64,000 nt of DNA. Source: Xylaria sp. FL1777 (Eukaryota > Ascomycota > Sordariomycetes > Xylariales > Xylariaceae). Shown here in pieces: positions 10,134-19,665 of the stretch (position 1 is its first letter; every line of letters starts with the position of its first letter). The DNA is taken from positions 186,001 to 250,000 of the forward strand of contig MU400547.1 in assembly GCA_022578965.1 (NCBI GenBank), in the 5' to 3' direction. The notes beneath the pieces were generated by a model. The model had not been told where the DNA came from and made no database searches. It saw only the letters and a program-made list of their open reading frames with translations. The position numbers and the translations under genes were made by a program.

Positions 10134-11920
10134 ATGAAAATTACGATCATGTATTTGTCTAAGAGGCAGCGCCCTGATGACGTAGATGATGGCTCAGACC
10201 ACGGCAAGAAGAAAATGGTAAATTCTGACGAGACAAGGTCTATCTATCAACCTATGCCCACCCTCCTCGGCTCAGATCTTGCGCAGTTTTCGCAACCAGG
10301 ACCGATGGATATTTCCCAAGACGCGAGCACAATCCCTGCGGACGTCAATCATCCACCTAAACAGATGGATATCCTTCCGGACACCAACACATGTCTTATG
10401 GGTGCCAAAACCCCATTAGAGAGATCTCAATGCAAGGCAGGAGGCTGCCATGAAAGGCGAATCACCACACTCGAGAACTGTGTATACACACTCAAGAACT
10501 CTGTACATGAACTTCAGCAGAAAGAACGGATTGATATCCTCAACCTCATCAATGATACAAGGACTCTCATGAATGAACGAGAGAAGCTTCAAGACCAGCT
10601 TAAGGCAGCACAACACCAACTTAAAGCCGCCCAAGACCATCTGAAGGCAGTAGAGGGACAGTTGAAATCGGCTAACTTGAAAAATCTGCGACTTACCGAG
10701 GACATAGAACTAATTGGTATCACACGACAGATTGCTCCGGATCTTGACAGTACCCTAGAAGATCAATTCTTGGGCTTGCGACGAACTGTGAGGGATTTTG
10801 CCAGAACAACCTGTGACCGCCGGATCCCTGTCTCATCCCTTCCGGAAGATTTGAAGGAGGAATTGGAAACGCTGTCCTGTCTTGCTCTATCTAGCTTTCT
10901 CAAGAGCGGGCTGCATGCGAAATATTTCGCTGAAGGTCTAATCTGGCGTATATTGTGCAAACAATTCCTAGAATACCCTTTAAGTATTTGGGGGTCATCT
11001 ACCACGATCAATACTATCGTCGAGAAAGTTCAAAGTAAGTTCTCCCATTGTCTAGGTATCATCAAAGCCCTTCAAACTGACTTTATTTCATAGAATGTTC
11101 AAATTTGGCTATGCCCTCTCGACAGCTTTGGCGTACAATGACCGGACAGCTCCTTGCTGAGATACTTGAGCCCACACCGTCTAAAATCAAATGCAGGAAA
11201 AGTTTCCTCATCTCTTGCCTCCGGCCACTTGTTAGTGACGAGCATAAGGATGACATTGAGAATCACGTCATGTCAATCATTCAGGACACCATCAATCTCG
11301 CTAAGGCCTTAGCCCGGTCTCGCACCTTGTGCATTGTTCAAAGAAAAGGCCTTGGTGCAGTTGACGAAAAGTTTCAGAAGTATGACAGCGAATGGATGGA
11401 CATTGTCGAGGTTAGCAAGTTTGGGTTTTCTATTCCGCATATATAGCATAAGTCGGCAGCACAGTTGACTTTTCACTCCCAAGACTCCATTAAGCCCCCT
11501 TTACATTACTAGATAGCTTTTTTAAGCATCGAGTGCTGACTTCTAGTTCTTGTTTAGAAAAGCGTTGGGTATTTTGAAGGCATCGACTTCCTTGTTGCGC
11601 CAGCATTAGTTCAGCTCACAAATTCAGCAGGCGACGAATTCGACCCTCCAAGAGTTATTGTCAAGGCCGAGGTTTGCTTCGGGCAAGGTCGAACTAGCAC
11701 CTTCACTGGTCCTCCTTTGGAAATACCACCAGATCAAGGCGTCGAGATAAGGAGGACACAGTCAGGTAGACAACTTCATGCGGTCAAAAGACTGGGTGAG
11801 GTTGCAGATGAGGCCCAATTGGTGAAACTAATTGGCAATGACCAGGACGACCCCAGGACGAACCCGCCAGATCCCGTTGCGGACAATTATATAGATGAGG
11901 CCATGACTTCGGATGATTAG
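10134..11920 (+). CDS. Coiled-coil protein of unknown function, three exons
   Basis: Exons 10134-11034, 11094-11410 and 11558-11920 join in frame across GT...AG introns to give 526 residues. An internal ATG at 10152 is an alternative start. The N-terminal 100 residues are polar and probably disordered. Residues about 105-185 form a heptad-rich coiled coil with a short internal repeat (QLKAAQHQLKAAQDHLKA). A mixed alpha-type region follows, then an acidic tail ending near TSDD. I recognise no catalytic motif or named domain. It is divergently placed from the Hsp70-like gene and may share its upstream region. It could be a scaffold or an orphan, lineage-restricted protein. Confidence 0.65.
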
Positions 11921-12796
11921 AGAAAATTTCCTGGCAAATTTGATGGTCTGGCGACTGGAATGAGTCGTATTGAAGAGGAAGCATCATTTCCTGTCAGGAG
12001 GCTGCTAGGGGATAAGACCTCTAGGAAAGAGTTCACCCTTCCAGCTTCGCCTAATGCAAACGCTAATATCCTATTAAATTCTATCTGGTTATTCTGGGCG
12101 TTGGTGGATTGCAACCCCCTCCCCCCAAAAACCTTCATTTGCGATATAGAGATCCTGCAGTCGGCGATACGGACGGCGATCTCTAAGCAATTAAAAGGGC
12201 CGCGTTGATTTCATATAGTACAGTTCCCATTTCTACCTTCAGAGGATCACACAGTCGACGCTAGCGTCGATGACGACCAAGCAAGTAAGAGCATCTCATT
12301 GATTTGGGATAGACAGACTACTGGGGCTCGATATCTCGATTGGTGGAATAGAGATGCCACGATGTACGCTAGTTCTCGTACCACATAATAATTAAAGTTT
12401 GACGAACAGTATCCGGTGTCCGCTCTTACCTCCTCTGGTAGATGAGGTAAGTGATTAACCTGTAAAATAAAAGCAACCCAGTGCTATATGGTGCAGCAAC
12501 CTCCAAGGGCAGGCTCAGGTATCGACCTAACTCAGATCGCCGACCCAGGCTAGACAGATATCTCGATAGGTTTCTACGATTTAAGGGTTTCTTGATTTAT
12601 AACATGTGCTATCTACTCGGTAGGGTGGCCTATTCACATTGTTCTGCGAAGCGAATCCGTGGCACCCGCCTCCTTGCTTTGCTACCCGTCACTAAATCAT
12701 GTTCCTGAAATTGTTACATGGCTGTGACTTATCATCATCGGGAAAAACTTATAAGTGCAGAACTTATTCCTTATGAATCGTGATACAAGCCCAGAC
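11921..12796. other. Intergenic region
   Basis: I find no coding region that can be supported. Several short frames exist, but none shows family features or conserved motifs. The region separates the coiled-coil gene from the convergent small gene on the minus strand. Confidence 0.45.
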
Positions 12797-13357
12797 TTAG
12801 AGCAAAGGTTCCATAAGTTTCTCTGCCATGGTCACACGATCAACCGATACAATAGTGCGCAATTCTTTGATGACTCGCATTGTCCAGCCCTGGCAGTTCT
12901 CAGTAACCGACGCCCTATTCTCCGCACAGGGAGGCAGTTGCCGGCCCACAACCTGATCAAGAAGGGCAAGACCATCACTATCCAAGAGGCCCAAGTCGTA
13001 CGAATCAAAGTAGGTGTCGGAGGCGAAGACATTATCTGGCGCATCTAAAGAATGCGAATAATACATTTGTTCCGCATCGCCTGTGACCTGGTAAATGCGG
13101 GTAGGCGGCTTTCCGTCAGGCACAACAGCCAGAGACCAGTGATAAGGGCCCACTACCTGTTTCTCGCGAACAAGCATGAGGGAGACTGGAGGCGGCTCTT
13201 CCGACGGTCCCTGGATCTCGGCATCGCGGGGTTCCCAGTCCCCCCAGGAACCATCGCTGCGGAGCCTACGACTCCATCGCGAGCCGTCGCTTCCATCACG
13301 GTATTCTCTCTTGAATAACCGAACAGGGTCGCTGTAGGTGATGTGCTGATTGTCCAT
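12797..13357 (-). CDS. Small uncharacterised fungal protein
   Basis: A single-exon frame of 186 residues from ATG 13357. There is no signal peptide or membrane segment. The N-terminus is rich in Trp/Arg/Asp/Ser. The middle has HWSLAVVPDGKPP (near residue 72) and YQVTGDAEQMYY (near 88). The C-terminal third has NCQGWTMRVIKEL (near 153). The distribution of His, Asp and Cys is reminiscent of small cysteine-peptidase-like folds, but that is only an impression. Such short proteins with an HW...YQV..D...CQGW pattern are common in ascomycete genomes and mostly carry no assigned function. Codon use and length argue that it is a real gene. Confidence 0.65.
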   Translation of the reverse strand: MDNQHITYSDPVRLFKREYRDGSDGSRWSRRLRSDGSWGDWEPRDAEIQGPSEEPPPVSLMLVREKQVVGPYHWSLAVVPDGKPPTRIYQVTGDAEQMYYSHSLDAPDNVFASDTYFDSYDLGLLDSDGLALLDQVVGRQLPPCAENRASVTENCQGWTMRVIKELRTIVSVDRVTMAEKLMEPLL

Positions 13358-14085
13358 TGGTTCTCTTGGGATTGTTGGTTGGTTGAGGGGAGATTGTCGG
13401 AGACCAGTGACGAAAGATTAGGGGCCACTATAGAGAAAGAGTCACATACTTGTGAGAGGCCATTGTCAGAAATCACACCAAAATAGGTGTGGCTAGGGCG
13501 TCATTTTCAAAGCCACAGCAGGTGGCTATGTAAAGCTATTGCGTACTTAAGTTAGCAAGGATTCTCTAGAACAGAAATATCTTTTCTGAAGGAACAATAA
13601 ATAAAAAAGACGAATAAATAAATGAATAAAATGAAATGAAATTATCATTGATTTCAAGTATGTTTTATTATGACCTATGGAGCTCTGAAGAAGTTACTAA
13701 GGTTGGGTATCATACGTGGAACTAGGCGAACCCTCCTTGTTGAGCCGTTCATTTCACTAAATGGTGAAAATGAACATAGGATGCTTAGAAGTGAGCCCTT
13801 TATATGTGATACAAGAATGTCAGTGTATTCCACCATAGTCGATATTGGGTTTTATTGTATAGTCCCAACGTGTGTCATTGATGTAGCCATCTATTTCCTA
13901 CATCGCGGAAACCGCGGCAACGTATGTGCGATGTTTATCTAAGCATCCTCACGAGCGACGGTCGTTTACTCCACTCAAACCAACAAGTCTATGCTCGAAC
14001 CCAAGCCATCCATACCACAGCTATTCGAACTATGCATACGTGTAGTTCACCCCAAACAACAGACCGAACTTCCCCTGCAAACGAA
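13358..14085. other. Intergenic region upstream of the small protein gene
   Basis: No supported gene. It contains an AT-rich stretch with AATAAATAAA words near 13595-13625. The rest is plain intergenic sequence between two minus-strand genes. Confidence 0.45.
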
Positions 14086-14466
14086 TCATGCTGACGCAGT
14101 CTCGACCCTCTTCTTCGCAAGACCCCCAAGCTTCTCGGCCGCGGCGCCAAGACTCCTGGGATCCGCGCCTTGGATCATCTTCTGGCCATTCACAGCAACC
14201 TGGCGACCCTCTTTGAAGAACAGGAAAGTCGGCATGGCGGTGACACCGTGTGTGCGGGCAGCGTCCTGCACGTGGTCGACATTGACTTTAGCAAAGGCAA
14301 GAACACCGTCGACGGCGTGTTGGCTCGCCAGCTTCTCGTAGACGGGCGCAATCGCCTTGCACGGCGGACACCAGTCGGCGTAGAAGTCTACCGCCACGTA
14401 CGTCGTTGATGAGAAGAGCTCCGTGAGCTCGGCGCTGGAGGTGATGTGCTGAATCTTATCGCTCAT
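14086..14466 (-). CDS. Thioredoxin with a CPPC active site
   Basis: A complete single-exon 126-residue thioredoxin. The active site reads WCPPC at residues 32-36, the cis-proline loop is AMPTFLFF (near 77), and the buried FYADW strand precedes the active site. No targeting peptide is seen, so a cytosolic or nuclear location is likely. Thioredoxins reduce protein disulfides and are recycled by thioredoxin reductase. The usual active site is WCGPC. Here Gly is replaced by Pro, a change expected from general knowledge of CXXC proteins to alter redox potential. A 20-residue basic/alanine tail extends past the fold. This is most likely a functional paralogue with modified redox behaviour. Confidence 0.92.
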   Translation of the reverse strand: MSDKIQHITSSAELTELFSSTTYVAVDFYADWCPPCKAIAPVYEKLASQHAVDGVLAFAKVNVDHVQDAARTHGVTAMPTFLFFKEGRQVAVNGQKMIQGADPRSLGAAAEKLGGLAKKRVETASA

Positions 14467-15594
14467 TTTGAACTTGTCAGCTCGGTGACACTTAAGCGAG
14501 TTGCTTTATGAGAGCTTCCGTAATCCTCAGGTCTCTCCTTTTATCCCGGATAGCTGGCAGGTGGTGTAAGAGGTTGGCTGGAATGAAGTGTGAAGCCGAA
14601 TGAGTAAGTGCTTTAAGATAACAGGTATCAGGTACCTACCTACCTACCTAGTCTAACAATTGCGCGATTGCGGTCTCGAAGCTGCGAGAAATTGTCAGCT
14701 GATAAATCAGTCTTCCACAGCTGTCTCACGGCTGGTGGCGGAATTTAGTCAGCCGTCCCTCCATTTATCGTCTGGTAGTAGTACCATTCATAGTACCGCA
14801 TTTTTTGGCCAAATTTGACTCTAGGGAATCAACTTCTGCGCCCTGTCAAGTCATTCTACTATCTGCGTATATTTCATTTAGTAACAGCTAGAAGTTGTCA
14901 CACATTGTGGCACCGTATTTTATAGTTGCGTATACTCTACTGAAATTACTTGTTCTTGATTACATTATTAACGTTATTTAACTTCATGGTGTTTAGTGAC
15001 CTCCCAGAGATTTAGGCCTAGGTAGAATATCGTTCTCTTTAACAGTAGACAACTCCATGTAGCCCTATACGTAGGTACGAAAGAGTGCTAGGCTCGTCAA
15101 TAGTTGAGATTTTACTATGTTGGCAGCATATGACCGTGATTAGATCTCATGTTGATACTAAGATCATTACACTATCCTCCTATAAGATGAAGCGATTAGG
15201 TATTCGCATTCAACATATCAATGCCAAGGCCTCAAACTCAGCCCTAGATGTTGTCGGTATTGATACCCCAGCTACGACAACCACCATGGTTTCCTTCTCC
15301 GCACCTGGAACTTAGTCGTCCGACCTTATTGGTCCTAGTCAGAGTAGCTGGTTCAAATAAGTCTACTCTGGCAGCAACCCAAAATCAAGGATAACTGCAG
15401 CAACACGACATATTGGCTTGGCATTGTGACCATGGCATGATCTCGCATGGACTCGTGCGGCCAACTGACCGGGCCTGCGATGTAACATGGCAATAAATTA
15501 CTATAAGGAGCTTTCATGTCGTCGCGCCTAATCCTTCGGTTTGTAGCTCATCTACCCGTCGCTCACAAATGGAAATGGACGAGAGATATTTGAG
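14467..15594. other. Intergenic region
   Basis: No credible gene. The thioredoxin promoter lies at its left edge. A run of (TACC)n-type repeats sits near 14632-14650. The remainder is unremarkable AT-leaning sequence. Confidence 0.45.
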
Positions 15595-17094
15595 ATGGCG
15601 ACAACTGACTTCGTCCCAACGCTCACGACGCTGCCTGCTAGCATCACTTCTCCGCCGACGATCCAATTCACACCACCGCCTGAATGCTACGATCCGGCCA
15701 ACAACTGGATTGTGACAACAAGCTGTTATCTCCAACTCCCCCACACCATAGAATATCCGGACTGGCTCACCTGTACGATATATGATTTTGGCGCCCCGTC
15801 TTGGTACGATCCATCTTGTCACATACCACTGCCAACGGCGGCAGCCGATGGCACGGTAAGCTTCTACTCGGGATGCCCGGTAGGATACTCGACCGCGAGA
15901 ACTACTACGTATCCGGGGTATTACACGGTAAGTGATTATTAGAACCTTCTGCTTGGTCCAGCCACTTTTAGGGTCTAGGTAATTCCATTTGGTATATTGT
16001 AAAACACTTTGGGTCATGCTCAATACAGAAATAACCAATACCAGATATTACAGTGGACTTACGAAGACGTGCATTTTGACGCCACTGGCTACAGTGTTCA
16101 ATGCTGCCCAACGTATATAGTCCCGACTTCACCTCCCTTTCTCAGAAGAGGCAATACCTAATGTGGATGTATAGACAATACAATTTCGATCTGGATCCTA
16201 ATGGAGTCGACTCTCAACAGATGACAAACACAATGCATAACGGTGTCTACTATTCGCTGTTCATCTATCCATTGCCAGCATGTGCAGCTACGTCGATCTC
16301 ACAACTCTCGGGTAAAGAAATCCCCGTTCAGACATGGTCTAACGATATGGCCTGGGACAAACGTCAGATACAGACCCTCGCATGGGACTATGAACAGGAC
16401 ACTATGTTCGCGCACCAACAGCAGTTCTCGTATACGGTTTTCCAAAGAACACATACTTGTTACACTGATTGTGATTATTGGTTCACGTACTGGTAAGCGA
16501 TAAAATCCTTGTTGCGGGATCCCCAGGCATCTTCAATGCTAACCCTTTCTAAGTAAGCAAAAACCTCTTGTATCAAGTCTCAGCAAAGCGCCGCTCTAGG
16601 AACGGTTTGAAGGTGTTCAATAGTTAACTGACACTCCCCCCTGATTTGAAGACTATCCGGACGGTATGGGTGGAACCCCGGGTCCCTGGCCTACAAGCGA
16701 CGAGGTGACCTCAACACCGGAGCCTACTCCCACGCCGGAACCCACATCAGAGCCAGAACCAACGTCGGAACCGGAGCCAACGCCAACTGCAGAGCCCGAG
16801 CCCACTTCAGAAGTCTCATCGCCGGGAGACACAGATACTGCCCCTGTAGAGACTCCGTCACAGTCCACTCCAAGCAGTAACACGTCCACGCTCACGGAGA
16901 CTGGCCCCTCTGGCGCGTCTAGTCCTACTAGTGGCGGCCCGGCCTCTAACACAGCCTCATCGTCAACGAAAACAGATAGTTCCGGGGGTAGCTCTAGCAC
17001 GGAGTCGCCTATACCAACTTCCGGCGCACTAAGTGCCTTAGTTCCCTCATTCCTAGCAGTACTGATGATCGGCGCAGCTGTAATTGTCTTGTAG
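15595..17094 (+). CDS. Cysteine-containing cell-surface protein with Pro/Glu/Thr stalk and GPI-type tail
   Basis: Exons 15595-15927, 16045-16112 and 16175-about 16496 join in frame: PGYYT to ILQWTYED, then CCPT to QYNFDLD. A last coding block runs to the stop at 17094. The junction between 16496 and about 16650 is not resolved: the obvious donor GTAAGC at 16497 has no acceptor I can place in frame. The ectodomain has spaced cysteines (PPECYDP, TTSCYL, DPSCHI, SGCPVGY, VQCCPT, HTCYTDCDYW). The tail has a PEPT/SEPEP repeat (about 16690-16820), a Ser/Thr/Gly stalk and a terminal hydrophobic segment SFLAVLMIGAAVIVL typical of a GPI signal. No N-terminal signal peptide is seen from the first ATG, so an upstream exon may be missing. 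Wall adhesin-like or effector-like roles are possible but unproven. Confidence 0.7.
16695..16815 (+). repeat. Imperfect PEPT/SEPEP coding repeat
   Basis: An irregular repeat of 12-18 bases encodes TPEPTPTPEPTSEPEP-type units in the stalk of the surface protein. Pro/Glu/Thr repeats of this kind form extended stalks and commonly vary in length between strains. Strain variation here is an inference. Confidence 0.6.
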
Positions 17095-18601
17095 TGAAAG
17101 GCTTCTGAATTATAATTAAATTTCGCGCGGGACTTACAGCAGTTGAACAATTAACTAGGAAGAGTGATTTACGATGTTATTGCGATAATACAGGATTTAG
17201 GTCTAGATAGATACTAGATATAACAACACGGGTCCCGTTATCTGAAGAGAGGTTGTGTAAAACCCTCCCTATGCATTCCTGTCGAAATAGTCTCGATAGG
17301 TTCCCATGCGCCCGGTTTTAGATTACTCAACTGACCGTTGGGAGATGGTTTTCAGCGCTAGACCATGTGTGACCTCAATCAAAGTTCGTATATCCTCACT
17401 TCCAGAGGGTTTTAATGATTATTGAATGCTAATTCATTAGCGGCTATGTTGGTATAGTAGGTAGTCAACTCGCCGATGCGGCTAGCGGGTATCATCATCT
17501 AGTACGTTAAGGGCTGAGAAATTACCGGGCATGTATTCTCACTTGCCTAGTGTTTAATGCCTGGTAGATTTCTTTCTCTTTCATTCATTATACTATGCAG
17601 TTTCTTTTGAGTGGCCTTGTTGATCAAAAGAAGGATAGTTACTTATCCTGAGAATATACTGGTGTTGTTGAGGATGCAACTATCTCAGCAGCGGCAAAGG
17701 AAAGGATGTCGCCATCATGATCTCTTGGGGCCAGAGCGCCCCGAAAGAGACACGAAAACAAGAAGAATTAAAGAGAAAAAAAGGCAATACAGAGTGCTAT
17801 TTCTTCCTAAAGGTTTTCATTCACCTCGTCCCCCCCTAAAAAAACCCCTTCCAGATCCATGATTTTATTCTCATTCTTCCTAATCAAGTTCTCAATATAA
17901 TTCAATATACGTGTTTTTGTAAGGCATTTTAATTCTCGGGAAGATGATTCATGTGTTTCGTTTATTTTGTATAGCATTACCCCGGCCATGAGTCATCCAT
18001 CTAACGTAGGGCTTTTGTATTAGAACTGCATAGTATGGGGTCATTGTATAAAAATCGCTTTTGCGGGAAGTTCCTGGAAGACTTTCATACGTAGGCTAGA
18101 ACCATATACTAGGAGAGTATTTGTCGTAGTCCGCGATGTTGTAACACTTTGGCCGGCGATGGTTGAGGCTTTCGTATATTGCTATACCAACTTATTGTGG
18201 CGGTGTGTAGGTTATACCGCCGGGGCTTGGGAGCTTGCTGTGGCTGGGCCGGTCCGGCTCTATGGCAACTAACAATAAGGAACTTCTACCCCTACAACGG
18301 AGGCTTTACTCAGGTCACACCGTTAAAATCAAAAATTCGACAACGGAAAGTTTTTATGCTACCTAGGGTCGTCGGGACTATCTAGAGTAGATAGCGTCTT
18401 TAATATTGTACCTAAATGTATAAGATTATTAGCTAATAATACCAGATAGGAGCGGCGAGAAAATATATTCCAGCCTCACTGAGTAAAGTAACTAATATAA
18501 CATAACATTCATTTAATCCTTTTCCTCTCTCACTTACTTCATTTTCCCTTCTAATAGTTTGCGCGTAAGCCATATCGATTTCATCCGCATTAGCTTTCAG
18601 T
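17095..18601. other. Intergenic region
   Basis: No supported gene in 1.5 kb. The sequence is mixed and AT-leaning, with short open frames lacking features. It lies between two plus-strand genes and presumably contains the 3' region of the surface protein and the promoter of the kinase-like gene. Confidence 0.45.
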
Positions 18602-19665
18602 ATGGGGAGTATTCTTCCATCTTCACGTTCACCCTCACCACCACCGCCGCCGCCGCCTCCGCCTCTGCAGAAAACTACAGTGCTCTTCAGCGAGCAGACA
18701 AGCCAACTTCCTGCACGCCTACCATCTGTGCGGGAAATTGAGAGCTCTCGGAATGTGCTCAAAGAGCTACGGTCGAGACGCATAGTGCGTGTAGGACAAC
18801 ACTATGTTGTCAAGTATGGTTGGTATGTCAAACCAATTGAAGGTGAAAACAGTAAGTGATTATCGGATTTCTGTTCTCCCTGTTCGAGCTACTTGGAGAG
18901 TAGAAATGCTTCTTGTGAGCCAAATCTATCTTTCTAGAAACTTCCAGTATCGTGCTCAAACTGGTAATTGCTCACTCTTTGTGTCGTAGTGATGTTTGTC
19001 GGCAACATCTCAAAGGTCTCGTGCCACGGCTCTTAGCCATCTACCAGAGACCTGGGAAAGATGCATCGGAACTTATTACATATCTCATTATGGAATACCT
19101 CTCTGCTCGCCCCCTCTCGGAGCTATGGAGCATAATGGGCGAGACAGAAAAACTCGAGGTCATCGACACTCTGCGCGAGGCTCTCCAGATTCTACGCAGC
19201 ATCCCACCCCCTGACTATTTTGGTAGCCTCGGGATGACGGCACTCAATGATGATATCTTTAATTCTGAAGACGAACCCACTCCCACAAGGAATGGGCCAT
19301 TCAAGACGGAAAGCGCGGTAATTCATGCCGTCATTTTACGATATAGAGCCGAGGGTGGCGAGAGACTTCGCCACAAGGCTGACTACTATCGTGATGTCCT
19401 ACCTCAAGTTTTACAAGGAAACGGTAAGCCGGTGTTCACGCACGGCAATCTACAGCGCAAAAACATCATGATTGGATCTGGAGGCGAGGTTATGATTATT
19501 GACTGGGCACCGTCAGGATGGTATCCCATATGGTGGGAATATGCCATCGCCATGGTGTCAGATGACTGGTACGAGCTTTGGTATCGTTACGTCCCAAAAT
19601 GGATGAGCGAATTTCCTCATCACTATGCTTGGTTTCATATGCTACGTCGTGAAATATGGTGCTAG
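18602..19665 (+). pseudogene. APH/choline-kinase-like gene lacking the catalytic Asp, possibly broken
   Basis: The first exon (18602-18851) encodes a proline-rich leader (nine prolines in a row) and the strand RRIVRVGQHYVVKYG, with the ATP-binding Lys. The main exon (about 18990-19665) encodes VPRLLAIYQ, LIMEYLSARPLSELW and the catalytic loop THGNLQRKNIMI, then IIDWAPSGWYPIWWEYA. This is the aminoglycoside-phosphotransferase-like family that is very common in fungi. The usual loop is HGDLxxxN with a catalytic Asp; here it is HGN. The second Asp (IIDW) is kept, but the Glu that usually follows it in fungal members is Ala. I could not join the two exons in one frame through 18852-18990: the candidate small exon at 18904 and donors GTGAGC and GTAATT leave a phase mismatch. 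It is either a pseudogene, a non-catalytic homologue or a gene with an unusual intron. Confidence 0.65.

Noticed and set aside
11926..12208. A possible extra exon after the coiled-coil gene (frame at 11960)
   Set aside because: The coiled-coil frame already ends with a stop at 11920, and no splice pair links the two convincingly.
16653..17150. A 165-codon minus-strand frame over the surface-protein stalk
   Set aside because: It is the antisense of the PEPT and Ser/Thr-rich region and consists of Gly/Ser/Val repeats. It has no independent support.
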